Positions 1-6,659 of a stretch of DNA of 11,524 nucleotides are shown here, piece by piece. The DNA lies in contig JAHYJF010000093.1 of the NCBI GenBank assembly GCA_019428955.1, forward strand, positions 1-11,524, given 5' to 3'. The first letter of the stretch is position 1, and each line of letters opens with the position of its first letter. This DNA is from Burkholderiaceae bacterium. GTDB lineage: Bacteria > Pseudomonadota > Gammaproteobacteria > Burkholderiales > Burkholderiaceae_E. The position numbers were made by a program, and so were the translations under genes. Under the pieces are notes generated by a model. That model was not told the origin of the DNA and ran no database searches. It was given only the letters and a program-made list of their open reading frames with translations.

Positions 1-58
1 CCGAGCGCGGCGGCAACCAGATGAACGACTCGCCCTTTCGAATGTTCGTCGCTGTCAT
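1..58 (-). CDS. gspL: GspL N-terminus (T2SS inner-membrane platform protein), partial
   Basis: Only the first 19 codons lie in the window and the gene runs off the left edge. From the ATG at 58 the reading begins MTATNIRKGESFIWLPPRS. The identification rests mainly on position: gspL normally follows gspK in T2SS operons, and this frame opens right after the gspK stop. The short hydrophilic stretch leading into FIWLPP fits the start of the cytoplasmic actin-like domain of GspL, but 19 residues prove little. The frame is also open to a GTG at 109, eight bases after the gspK stop, so the start could lie 17 codons upstream. GspL binds the GspE ATPase in the cytoplasm and GspM in the membrane. Confidence 0.55.
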   Translation of the reverse strand, partial: MTATNIRKGESFIWLPPRS

Positions 59-116
59 GTCCTCGTCCGTGCCTTCGGCCGGGCCGGGGCGTCGATCGCC
101 CCGCCACACCGATCTG

Positions 117-1061
117 CTAATAGCGTCGCTGCCATACGACCTCGACCTTCTGTCCGTTGCGTTCAAGCAGAGTGTCGCTGACCGACTCGACGCGTCCGAA
201 GCGTACCATTCCGCGCACGAGAAAGTAGCTTGATCCGACTGAAAAGACTTGGCTGCTCAGAGTCGGCTGGTGGTCGAACTGGGTCCCGGCCGCCGCCAGA
301 TTACTGAAGAACGTCCGCTCACGCTTGGCTACAAAGCGCTGAGCGCCAGCCAGGTCGCTGCCGGGCACCATCGCCCCGAGGACCTCGGCAGGCGCGGTAT
401 TAAGGTTAAGAGTCGTTACCCTTGGGAGAAATACAACGAATGGCGCCAGCGCCGCAACCGTTTCCTCATCGAAACCGGGTGAGCCCAGCAGATCTTCAAG
501 GCGCTGCGGTGGCAACATGGTGGGCGGCGCCGGCTTGCCGTCGACGATGTGCTGGCGCGACAACAGCACCCGTTCGGTGATGGTGTCGGCGAGACTGGCT
601 GGCAAGCGCAGGATCTCGAGCAAGCGTCGCAACGCGTCCAGATAGACTTCCGCCGGCTTGCCGCCCAGTTCCAGGTTGGTCAGGTTCATGCGCCCCTGGG
701 CATCGAACATCTGGCCCATCAGCAGCGGGGCGCGCTCGCCCTCGCGCAACCTGGCCCCGGCAGTGACCGTTTCGTCGAGCTGGGTCTCGGCGACCGGCGT
801 CGCCCATGGTTCCTGGAGATGATCGACTGGCCCCGAACGAGCGTCGGCGAGCAGGATGACCTTGGCCCAGTCCAGGGCTGCGCGCTCGATCCAGCGACCC
901 TGGGACAGCAGCAGACGGTTTTCGACCGAGCGCACCGCGATCTGTTCGCGAAAGAACAGCGCGCTGACTATAAGGGTCGCCAGCGCCACCACCAGCAACA
1001 CGCTGACTATGGCCACTCCCTTGGCGGCGGCACGATCAACGGGTGATGGATCGGTCGCCAT
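117..1061 (-). CDS. gspK: Type II secretion minor pseudopilin GspK
   Basis: GspK is the large minor pseudopilin that sits at the tip of the T2SS pseudopilus with GspI and GspJ. The 314-residue product starts with a 15-residue prepilin leader ending in Gly, then the hydrophobic helix VAIVSVLLVVALATLIVSA. The position usually held by Glu5 is Ser, as expected for GspK, which lacks that Glu. A DHLQEPWA block near residue 85 matches the conserved D-x-L-x-E-P-W-A of the family, and the length is normal. I chose the ATG at 1061 because AAGGA lies six bases upstream and the start follows the gspJ stop by one base (TGA C ATG). A TTG at 1079 would extend the protein by six residues into gspJ. The family call is firm. 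Confidence 0.93.
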   Translation of the reverse strand: MATDPSPVDRAAAKGVAIVSVLLVVALATLIVSALFFREQIAVRSVENRLLLSQGRWIERAALDWAKVILLADARSGPVDHLQEPWATPVAETQLDETVTAGARLREGERAPLLMGQMFDAQGRMNLTNLELGGKPAEVYLDALRRLLEILRLPASLADTITERVLLSRQHIVDGKPAPPTMLPPQRLEDLLGSPGFDEETVAALAPFVVFLPRVTTLNLNTAPAEVLGAMVPGSDLAGAQRFVAKRERTFFSNLAAAGTQFDHQPTLSSQVFSVGSSYFLVRGMVRFGRVESVSDTLLERNGQKVEVVWQRRY

Positions 1062-1062
1062 G

Positions 1063-1668
1063 TCAGTCCTTGACCGCAAAAACCCGGATCAGCCGCTCAC
1101 CACCGTGCTGAACCGTGACTTCGAGCCCGCTCACGGGCTCCTTGCCGCCAACGTCGCGGGTGCCAGCCAACCAGCCCCGGAATGGAACCCAGGCCCGGTA
1201 CTCGACCGATTCGACCCCGTCCAGAATGGGCTGCCAGGTGAACTCGTCCCCGAAAGCGCTCGCGCTTCCCGCCATGTCGGCCGTGTCCCACTGCGCAAAG
1301 CCGCGCTCGAGAACGCCGTTCCTGACCCGGTAGGTGACCCGCCGCAGCCCCGGTACGGGTCCGGCCTCGCGTAACAGCGCCAGTGCGAAGCCGTCGTTAG
1401 TGTTCTCGCGCGCGAAACCGATCGCCGGCTGCGCCACGCCCAGCAGCCGCACCGGCCAGGCCCGGCGCAGATCCTCGTCCATCTGCGAGAAAGCCACCAC
1501 CAGCGAGCTCAATTCGGTGGAGGCAGCCATGATATTGGTGCGGCTGCGCAGCACCGAATCCAGCCCGCGCCATGACAACACCGCCAGGATCGCCATCAAC
1601 GCGATCGCGACCAGCAGTTCCAGGAGAGTGAATCCCGTGTAATGACTGCGCTTTGTGGGCCTGGTCAC
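1063..1668 (-). CDS. gspJ: Type II secretion minor pseudopilin GspJ
   Basis: GspJ is a minor pseudopilin of the tip complex. From the GTG at 1668 the protein has 201 residues: a basic 12-residue leader (VTRPTKRSHYTG), cleavage before FTLLELLVAIALMAIL with Glu at +5, then a soluble domain containing RRVTYRVRNGVLER, typical of GspJ. The start is chosen because GAGG sits five bases before the GTG and the gene then begins seven bases after the gspI stop. The alternative TTG at 1701 would overlap gspI by 26 bp with no clear ribosome site. The stop is followed after one base by the gspK ATG, so the two are probably translationally coupled. Confidence 0.93.
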   Translation of the reverse strand: MTRPTKRSHYTGFTLLELLVAIALMAILAVLSWRGLDSVLRSRTNIMAASTELSSLVVAFSQMDEDLRRAWPVRLLGVAQPAIGFARENTNDGFALALLREAGPVPGLRRVTYRVRNGVLERGFAQWDTADMAGSASAFGDEFTWQPILDGVESVEYRAWVPFRGWLAGTRDVGGKEPVSGLEVTVQHGGERLIRVFAVKD

Positions 1669-1675
1669 CGGCGCC

Positions 1676-2032
1676 TCATGGCAGATAGGTCGCGAAACCA
1701 ACCAGGCGCGCCAGGCGATGCCCGTCGGTCCCGAAGACGCTCAACTCGACCCGCCGGAACGCGAAATTGGGCGTCGCGAATACCTCCTCGTGACAGCGCA
1801 GCGCAGCCCTGCCCTGGGCACAATCGAAGTCCCGTTGCCCGACGTTCGGGTATTCGCCCTGCACCCTGATCTGGGCCAGCCGGTTCTCGGCGCTCCATTG
1901 CGCGAGGGTTCTTTGGCGCAGTTCGGCGCCACTGTGTTGCAAGGAGTTGGTCGCCCGCGTCGCAGCCATCAGCGCCACCGAAGCGATTGTCAGCGCGACC
2001 AGCACCTCAATCAGTGTGAAGCCGCGATTCAC
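1676..2032 (-). CDS. gspI: Type II secretion minor pseudopilin GspI
   Basis: GspI nucleates the pseudopilus tip with GspJ and GspK. The product is 118 residues, normal for GspI. It has a very short leader (MNRG) cleaved before FTLIEVLVALTIASVAL, with Glu at +5. The C-terminal part contains CAQGRAALRCHEEVF and FRRVELSVF, matching the GspI beta-sheet region. The start is a GTG sharing bases with the gspH stop (GTGA overlap at 2029-2032), which fixes the start and implies translational coupling. GspI and GspH both carry FTLIE leaders; I separate them by length, the Cys-containing C-terminus and gene order G-H-I-J-K. Confidence 0.92.
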   Translation of the reverse strand: MNRGFTLIEVLVALTIASVALMAATRATNSLQHSGAELRQRTLAQWSAENRLAQIRVQGEYPNVGQRDFDCAQGRAALRCHEEVFATPNFAFRRVELSVFGTDGHRLARLVGFATYLP

Positions 2033-2475
2033 TGGAGTACGAAGGAACCCAGACCATCGGCGGCGATTGCCGCAGAGGTCCCGTCCCGGCTCAGGCGCAA
2101 CACGAAGGGGGCGTCGACCTGCTCGCGCCCGAACTCGATGGTCTCGCCCCCGTCGGGGCGATCGATCCGCAATGTGGTCGGACCTTCCCAGGGGCGCTCA
2201 CGGAGATCCCGATCATCGAGGATCGGTTGCCACTGGCGGTTGCGACGAATCATGAAACGGAACCCTTGCTCGTCAGCGTCCAGCCGGATCGGGGCACCGC
2301 GCACCTGTGCTTCCTCGCGCGCCAGTGACAGCAGTTGCGCGAGCCGTTCGGCCTCGAATTGCAGGCTGCGGTCGGCACTGCGAATCGAGAGCCCGACCGC
2401 CCCCAGCATCACCCCGATGATCACCAGCACAACTATCAGTTCGATCAGGGTAAAACCGGCCGGGCGCCGCGGCAT
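2029..2475 (-). CDS. gspH: Type II secretion minor pseudopilin GspH
   Basis: GspH is a minor pseudopilin thought to link the GspI/J/K tip to the GspG shaft. The product is 148 residues: leader MPRRPAG, cleavage before FTLIELIVVLVIIGVML with Glu at +5, then a soluble domain with QFEAERLAQLLSLAREEAQ and later GFRFMIRRNRQW, both typical of GspH (the second is the usual G-[FY]-x-F strand). The ATG at 2475 starts five bases after the gspG stop, and the 3' end overlaps gspI by four bases. The gene is intact and of normal length. Confidence 0.92.
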   Translation of the reverse strand: MPRRPAGFTLIELIVVLVIIGVMLGAVGLSIRSADRSLQFEAERLAQLLSLAREEAQVRGAPIRLDADEQGFRFMIRRNRQWQPILDDRDLRERPWEGPTTLRIDRPDGGETIEFGREQVDAPFVLRLSRDGTSAAIAADGLGSFVLQ

Positions 2476-2480
2476 GATGC

Positions 2481-2918
2481 TCAGCGGTTGAGTTGCCAGG
2501 ATCCGATGTCGGCGTCGACTCCATCACCGCCCGGCCGCCCGTCAGCACCAAAACTGAAGACGTCGATTTCGCCCTTCAATCCGGGGTTGAGGTATTGGTA
2601 GGGGTGTCCCCACGGATCCATCGGGGTCGCCTTCAGATACTGCTTCCAGTTGGTCGCCTCGGGGGCCGACGTGGGCATCGTCACCAGCGCCTGCAACCCC
2701 TGCTCGCCCGTCGGATAGCGCATGTTGTCGAGTCGAAAGGTGTCGAGCGCCTGCATGATGTTGGCGATGTCGAACCGGGCGGCGGTTGCCCGGGCCTCAT
2801 CGGGCTTGCTCATGATCCGGGGGACGATAAGTGCGGCCAGCACTCCCAGTATCACGATCACGACCATGATTTCGATCAACGTGAACCCACGCTGAACAGC
2901 CGATCCACGCACCTTCAT
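2481..2918 (-). CDS. gspG: Type II secretion major pseudopilin GspG
   Basis: GspG is the main subunit of the periplasmic pseudopilus. The 145-residue product has an 11-residue leader (MKVRGSAVQRG), cleavage by the GspO peptidase before FTLIEIMVVIVILGVLAAL, and Glu at +5. It carries the family blocks YPTGEQGLQALV, DPWGHPYQYLNPG and a C-terminal FSFGADGRPGGDGVDADI, the acidic loop that binds calcium in GspG. The ATG at 2918 has a strong GGGGGAG ribosome site four bases upstream. It is the first gene of the leftward operon gspG-H-I-J-K-L and is divergent from gspC. Intact and confidently assigned. Confidence 0.96.
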   Translation of the reverse strand: MKVRGSAVQRGFTLIEIMVVIVILGVLAALIVPRIMSKPDEARATAARFDIANIMQALDTFRLDNMRYPTGEQGLQALVTMPTSAPEATNWKQYLKATPMDPWGHPYQYLNPGLKGEIDVFSFGADGRPGGDGVDADIGSWQLNR

Positions 2919-2947
2919 CGACTCCCCCGATAATTTCTTCAGAACGG

Positions 2948-2958
2948 GCTATGATAGC
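2948..2958. promoter_or_regulatory. Palindromic -10-like element between gspG and gspC
   Basis: GCTATGATAGC is a perfect 5+1+5 palindrome. It holds TATGAT on the plus strand and TATCAT on the minus strand, each one base from TATAAT. Facing gspG, TTCTCA lies 16 bases upstream of TATCAT and gives a fair -35. No good -35 is visible facing gspC. If the plus-strand box is used, transcription starts downstream of the ATG at 2951, which favours the gspC start at 2990. Confidence 0.4.
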
Positions 2959-2989
2959 AGTCGTCCCAAAGCTGAGAAACGCGCCCACG

Positions 2990-3661
2990 ATGCCAATCAC
3001 AACCGTGTTTGATCGCACCCGCTGGTCCTCGCTGGCGGCGTCATTCCTGAGCGCCGCCGTCCTGTGCGGCGTTATCGCCTATTGGGCCATGATCCTGTCG
3101 GCGCCGCGCATCGCGATTGCACCCGCCGGTTCCCTGATCGATCGTGGCGCGCCGAGCGATCCCGGGCCAGCCCAACGCCTGTTTGGCCAAGTTGCCGGGG
3201 CCGCGGCGACCTCGACCGCCCCGTCCAACATCACGGTAATCGGCATCGTTGCCAGCACGCGCAACGGTTCGGCAATCCTGGCGATCGACGGCAAACCGGC
3301 GCGTCCGGTGGGAGTCGGTGAGGAAGTCGAACCGGGCCTTAAGCTGACCTCGGTCAGTGCCACCGAAGTGGTCCTGGAGCGCGACGGCGTCAAGTTGCGC
3401 CTGCCGGCACCGGCCGGCGCCGATCCTGAAGTTCTTACCAAGGGTGCCGATCCGGGCGGGCGCGGCGCGGGCGTGACCGCGCCAGTCTCCGCGACTCCGG
3501 CAGCTGCTCCATCAGCTGCTCCCGCCCCGCCCGCCAGCGCCCCGCTCGTTGCACCAGCTGCGGCGGCCCCGCTTGGCCCCCCGGGGCTATCCTCGGCCGG
3601 CACCATGATTAGGCGCACCATCCGGCCCTCCCGCTCCAGGTCCTCTAGCGACGACGAGTAG
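2990..3661 (+). CDS. gspC: Type II secretion protein GspC (no PDZ domain)
   Basis: GspC anchors in the inner membrane and uses a periplasmic HR domain to contact the GspD secretin. From the ATG at 2990 it has 223 residues: one membrane segment at about 15-37 (SFLSAAVLCGVIAYWAMIL), a linker with QRLFG, then the HR domain from ITVIGIVAS through GSAILAIDGKPARPVGVGEE to VVLERDGVKLRLPAP. There is no PDZ or coiled-coil domain after HR. Instead, about 75 residues rich in Ala and Pro end in a basic, Ser-rich tail. The frame opens earlier, at an ATG at 2951 that would add 13 residues, but that codon lies inside a -10-like box. GspC is divergent from gspG with about 70 bp between starts. The tail is of low complexity and its role is unknown. 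Confidence 0.85.
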   Translation: MPITTVFDRTRWSSLAASFLSAAVLCGVIAYWAMILSAPRIAIAPAGSLIDRGAPSDPGPAQRLFGQVAGAAATSTAPSNITVIGIVASTRNGSAILAIDGKPARPVGVGEEVEPGLKLTSVSATEVVLERDGVKLRLPAPAGADPEVLTKGADPGGRGAGVTAPVSATPAAAPSAAPAPPASAPLVAPAAAAPLGPPGLSSAGTMIRRTIRPSRSRSSSDDE

Positions 3662-3662
3662 T

Positions 3663-3682
3663 CGCCCTCGCCGGGCGGTTTT
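3663..3682 (+). terminator. Putative intrinsic terminator after gspC
   Basis: Immediately after the gspC stop, CGCCC (3663-3667) pairs with GGGCG (3673-3677) around a five-base loop, followed by G and TTTT (3679-3682). The stem is short but all G:C. It would separate gspC from thyA. Confidence 0.45.
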
Positions 3683-3729
3683 ACCCCCGCCAGCAGGATC
3701 GTTTCCCACTGCGCTGATAACATCGAGTC

Positions 3730-4524
3730 ATGCGGCAATATCTTGACCTGATGCGCCAGGTGCGCGTCTTCGGCAGCGAGAAGCAGGACCGTACCGGCAC
3801 CGGCACCCGCTCGATCTTCGGCGCCCAGCTGCGCTTCGACCTGGGCAACGGCTTTCCGCTCCTGACCACCAAGCGCGTTCACCTGCGCTCGATAATCCAC
3901 GAGTTGCTGTGGTTCCTCCAGGGCTCGACCAACGTTGCCTACCTGCGTGACAACGGGGTGAGCATCTGGGATGAGTGGGCCGACGCCGATGGCGAACTGG
4001 GACCGGTCTACGGCTACCAGTGGCGCTCCTGGCCCGCACCCGACGGCCGCAAGATCGACCAGATCGCCGAGCTCATCGAGCGGATCCGCAGCAACCCCAA
4101 TTCGCGCCGGCTGATCGTTTCGGCCTGGAACGTGGCTGACATCCCCGAGATGGCGCTGGCGCCCTGCCATCTGCTGTTCCAGTTCCATGTCGCCGACGGC
4201 CGGTTGTCGTGCCAGCTCTACCAGCGTAGCGCCGACATCTTTCTCGGGGTCCCCTTCAACATCGCGTCCTACGCCCTGCTGACCCACATGGTGGCGCAGC
4301 AATGCGACCTCGAGCCGGGCGAGTTCATCTGGACCGGAGGCGACTGCCACCTCTACCTCAATCACTTCAACCAGGCCGACGAGCAGTTGTCCCGCGAACC
4401 GCGATCATTGCCGACGCTGTTGATCCAGCGCCGCCCCGATAGCATCTTCGACTACCGCTTCGAGGATTTCGTGGTAGACGGCTACGACCCGCACCCCCAC
4501 ATCAAGGCACCGGTGGCGGTGTGA
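3730..4524 (+). CDS. thyA: Thymidylate synthase ThyA
   Basis: ThyA converts dUMP to dTMP using 5,10-methylene-tetrahydrofolate, releasing dihydrofolate. The protein is 264 residues, the same length as the E. coli enzyme. The nucleophile is Cys146 in LAPCHLLFQF. The other family blocks are present: DRTGTGTRSIFG near 20-31, HELLWFLQGSTN near 57-68, PVYGYQWR near 92-99, RRLIVSAWN near 126-134, YQRSADIFLGVPFNIASYA, and the C-terminal HPHIKAPVAV, whose carboxy end closes the active site. The stop overlaps the start of folA (GTGA), so the pair is almost certainly co-transcribed and coupled. Nothing unusual. Confidence 0.98.
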   Translation: MRQYLDLMRQVRVFGSEKQDRTGTGTRSIFGAQLRFDLGNGFPLLTTKRVHLRSIIHELLWFLQGSTNVAYLRDNGVSIWDEWADADGELGPVYGYQWRSWPAPDGRKIDQIAELIERIRSNPNSRRLIVSAWNVADIPEMALAPCHLLFQFHVADGRLSCQLYQRSADIFLGVPFNIASYALLTHMVAQQCDLEPGEFIWTGGDCHLYLNHFNQADEQLSREPRSLPTLLIQRRPDSIFDYRFEDFVVDGYDPHPHIKAPVAV

Positions 4525-5051
4525 CTTCGCCCACGGTGACGATCATCGTTGCCCGCGCCCGCAACGCAGTGATCGGGCGCGACAACACCCTGCCCTGGCA
4601 CCTGCCCGAGGATCTGCAGCACTTCAAGCGCACCACCATGCATCATCCGGTGTTGATGGGCCGGCGCACCTACGAATCCGTCGGTCGACCCCTGCCGGGG
4701 CGGCGCATCATTGTGGTCTCGACCGATCCGTTGTGGAGCGCCCCGGGGTGCGAACGTGCTGCAACGCTCTCGGGCGCCATCACGCTGGCCGCCAAGAACC
4801 TTGACCAGCACCCCGGCATCGATCCGAGCGAAGTGTTCATCGCCGGCGGGGCGCGCCTTTATCGCGAGGCGCTGCCGCTGGCCGACCGGGTGATTGTCAC
4901 GGCAATTGATCTTGACGCCACCGGCGACGTCAGCTTCCCGGATCTCGACCCGGCGGTGTGGCAGCGGGAATCGCGCTGGCCACATGTCTCGCGCATCGGA
5001 CTCGAATACGCGATCGAAACCTACGTGAGGATTGCTCCGCCGGCGCGCTGA
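4521..5051 (+). CDS. folA: Dihydrofolate reductase FolA
   Basis: FolA reduces dihydrofolate to tetrahydrofolate with NADPH, recycling the product of ThyA. The protein has 176 residues. Visible motifs are AVIGRDNTLPWHLPEDLQHFK near 16-36 (Met20-type loop, with D31 in the place of the catalytic acid), the NADPH-binding block MGRRTYESVGRPLPGR near 46-61, and VFIAGGARLYREAL near 105-118 (the usual GG-x-x-[IVL]-Y). The start is a GTG inside the thyA stop region (4521-4524), fixed by this overlap. Length is slightly above the 159 residues of E. coli FolA because of a longer loop near residues 85-103. This is the last gene before the IS-disrupted zone. Confidence 0.96.
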   Translation: MTSPTVTIIVARARNAVIGRDNTLPWHLPEDLQHFKRTTMHHPVLMGRRTYESVGRPLPGRRIIVVSTDPLWSAPGCERAATLSGAITLAAKNLDQHPGIDPSEVFIAGGARLYREALPLADRVIVTAIDLDATGDVSFPDLDPAVWQRESRWPHVSRIGLEYAIETYVRIAPPAR

Positions 5052-5105
5052 CCACGCGCCCGGTAGCTTGTCCGCGCGCTCCCGTTCCGCCGCCTTCGCG
5101 ACTGA

Positions 5106-5183
5106 CAGGAACGCAAACCGTATTGCCGACATATTTTTGCACGAGCGCTGCCTTGGCGCCCCGAGAGCGCTGGCAATAACGCT
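5106..5183 (+). pseudogene. Possible TPR gene scrap left of the IS
   Basis: This 26-codon frame lies between a TGA at 5103-5105 and a TGA at 5184-5186, where the IS end begins. It reads FARALPWRPESAGNNA at its 3' end, which resembles the second helix of a tetratricopeptide repeat followed by the N-N that precedes L-G in the next repeat. The fragment beyond the IS starts with exactly that L-G and continues as a full repeat. I infer that both are pieces of one gene. The match is short and could be chance. The rest of 5052-5105 shows no TPR-like reading in any frame, so the gene's 5' part is lost or decayed. Confidence 0.3.
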
Positions 5184-5185
5184 TG

Positions 5186-5207
5186 AATGAACCTAAAAAC
5201 CGCAGTT
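5186..5207. repeat. Left terminal inverted repeat of IS1380-like element
   Basis: The IS end CCTAAAAACCGCAGTT occupies 5192-5207 and matches the reverse complement of the right end at 14 of 16 positions. The six flanking bases AATGAA (5186-5191) are also mirrored on the other side, so the inverted match extends to 20 of 22. The TAA stop of the transposase frame (5206-5208) overlaps this end. Confidence 0.8.
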
Positions 5208-6327
5208 ACCCGCTCGCCGTGAGCGCCGGCGGGGGGGTCGGCAACACCGATTGAGCGACGATACGCTGGCAGATGTACGCCAGCAGCGTGGCCCAGCGGT
5301 TGAGCTTGGGTAACTGCTCCGCAGCACGCCGAACATGGTCGATGGCCGCATGAACATTGGCGATCATCGATTTGATCAGCCTCGACTCGGCATGCATGGG
5401 TGTGAGGTACAACGTCGTCTGCCCGCTGTGGTTGACCGCGCGGCCCACCGCTGCCAGCAGCAACGGGCGACTCGTCAGCGCTCGCGCTGCTCGCACACGT
5501 CGATGATGTCCTCGTTGCCATAGCCGCAGTCGCCCCGCACCAACGCCGGACCACGCTCACCCAACTCATCGAGCAGCCGGGCCAACGCCGCCTTACCATG
5601 ACCCGATGTGTGCTGCTTGCCCGCGCTCAGGTGTGCGTCGAGCACCAGGCACAGGTTGCCCACCCAGAAGGTGTGCAGCACATGGTTCGGGCGCCCGGGC
5701 TTTTGTGCGGGTTGTAGCCGATCTCGGCACCCTCCTGGTGGCCGTACAGTGGCTTGATCGTGGCGTCCACGTCCAGCACCCAGGGCCGATCGAGCGCATC
5801 CTGCACGCTGCCCAGCAGCGCGTCACGCATCCACGGCTCGCTGGCCTCAGGCTCAATCGCCTTGAGCGCGCGGCGCACCGAATCCTCGCTCACCAGGCCC
5901 CTCAATCCGAGTGCCTGCGCGGCCACCGCGTCACCGCGCACGCCCGCGGTGTGCGCATAGCGCTTGCTGCCTGCCAGGATGCCCAGCATCAACGTGCCCA
6001 GCACGTCGCGAGCGCGCGAAGCGTTGGGGCTGCTGTAGTGCAAAGGACAGGCTTCGACCCAGCGATCGAACACGCCGGCGGTGGCCAGGAATTCGGCGAA
6101 GAACACAAGTTGGCCGTGCGCCTTGGGCCTGTGCCGCCTCGTCCCAGCGCACGTGCATGCGCCCGCCCATCGTGTCCACCACCATCGCATCCTCGCTGGC
6201 CTTGGCGAGAGCGGTCTTTTTGAGTTCAAATGTGTCTCCCATCGGGAGAGTGTGCCAGATCACCCCAAACCCCTGCCAGTGCTCGATCTCCGGGCTCTTA
6301 CACTGTGAGGCAACTGCGTTTCTTAGG
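5192..6327 (-). mobile_element. Defective IS1380-like insertion sequence
   Basis: A 1136-bp element is bounded by imperfect 16-bp inverted repeats starting with CCTAA, the type of end seen in IS1380-family elements. The broken transposase fills it on the minus strand. Full IS1380-family elements are about 1.6-1.7 kb, so roughly 0.5 kb is missing, consistent with the internal deletion in the transposase. No direct target duplication is visible; the bases flanking the ends are inverted (AATGAA / TTCATT) instead of repeated. The element lies between folA and tRNA-Arg, inside what looks like a TPR gene. It cannot move by itself, but its ends could be used by a related transposase in trans. Confidence 0.82.
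5206..6242 (-). pseudogene. IS1380-family DDE transposase, frameshifted and internally deleted
   Basis: Four pieces in different frames make up one transposase. Piece one (ATG at 6242) reads MGDTFELKKTALAK to MHVRWDEAAQAQ. A frameshift near 6115-6135 leads to piece two, which carries HGQLVFFAEFLATAGVFDRW and the first acidic motif WVLDVDATIKPLYGHQEG. A second frameshift falls at the TTTT run 5701-5704: removing one base restores NPHKPGRP and joins piece three (LHTFWVGNLCLVLDAH), which holds the second Asp in VRGDCGYGNE. Near 5465-5480 the frame changes again and the sequence jumps to the C-terminal part, HSGQTTLYLTPMHAESRLIK. About 320 residues remain of an expected 450 or so. The missing part should include the third acidic residue, so the enzyme is inactive. 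Confidence 0.85.
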
Positions 6328-6333
6328 TTCATT
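6312..6333. repeat. Right terminal inverted repeat of IS1380-like element
   Basis: AACTGCGTTTCTTAGG (6312-6327) is the reverse complement of the left end with two mismatches. The adjoining TTCATT (6328-6333) mirrors AATGAA beside the left end. The transposase start lies about 70 bases inside this end. Confidence 0.8.
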
Positions 6334-6468
6334 GGCCTGGGCATCGCCTATCTACACAAGGGGCACAAGTCGCTGACACGGGCCGCGTTTGCAGAGGCAA
6401 TCCGTCTGGAACCAGAACGTGCACCGCAACTCGAGCCGATCATCGCCGAGTTGCGAATGCCGGAATAA
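6328..6468 (+). pseudogene. 3' remnant of a tetratricopeptide (TPR) protein gene
   Basis: Directly outside the right IS end, 46 codons run to a TAA. The segment LGIAYLHKGHKSLTRAAF plus AEAIRLEP matches a TPR motif at its key places: L-G at 1-2, A-Y at 4-5, G at 9, F at 18, A at 21 and P at 26 of the usual helix pair. The tail ends QLEPIIAELRMPE. There is no start codon with a ribosome site, and the frame upstream is IS sequence, so this is a severed C-terminus. A short scrap left of the IS may be the preceding repeat. TPR proteins are scaffolds for protein contacts, and no more specific function can be read. Confidence 0.55.
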
Positions 6469-6567
6469 AGCGCCAACGATTTCTGCCCCAGCGGTTGCCG
6501 CTTACCGAAATACTACTGAACGACCTGGAATCAGACCGGGGCAATATCGACCAACCGCGCGCTTGGG

Positions 6568-6573
6568 TACAAT
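6568..6573 (+). promoter_or_regulatory. Putative -10 box for tRNA-Arg
   Basis: TACAAT lies ten bases upstream of the mature tRNA 5' end, a normal place for a stable-RNA promoter with a short leader. No strong -35 is seen; TCGACC (6547-6552) at 15 bases is the best candidate. The rest of 6469-6567 shows no gene, only a weak AGCGG-TTG-CCGCT hairpin. Confidence 0.4.
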
Positions 6574-6583
6574 CGCCTGCAAA

Positions 6584-6659
<76 letters not shown>

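Noticed and set aside
3079..4365. 428-codon open frame antisense to gspC and thyA
   Set aside because: It runs opposite a clear thyA and most of gspC, has no ribosome site, and reads as low-complexity sequence typical of reverse frames in GC-rich DNA. Its protein-like part opposite the gspC tail (MLSAQWETILLAG) is noted, but it has no separate stop.
5140..5175. Terminator-like hairpin between two AGCGCT copies after folA
   Set aside because: AGCGCT is itself palindromic, the loop would be long and no T run follows, so there is too little to call a terminator.
5911..6468. 185-codon plus-strand frame as an IS-TPR fusion protein
   Set aside because: The first three quarters are the antisense of the transposase. 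Only the last 46 codons look like real protein, so I kept only that remnant.
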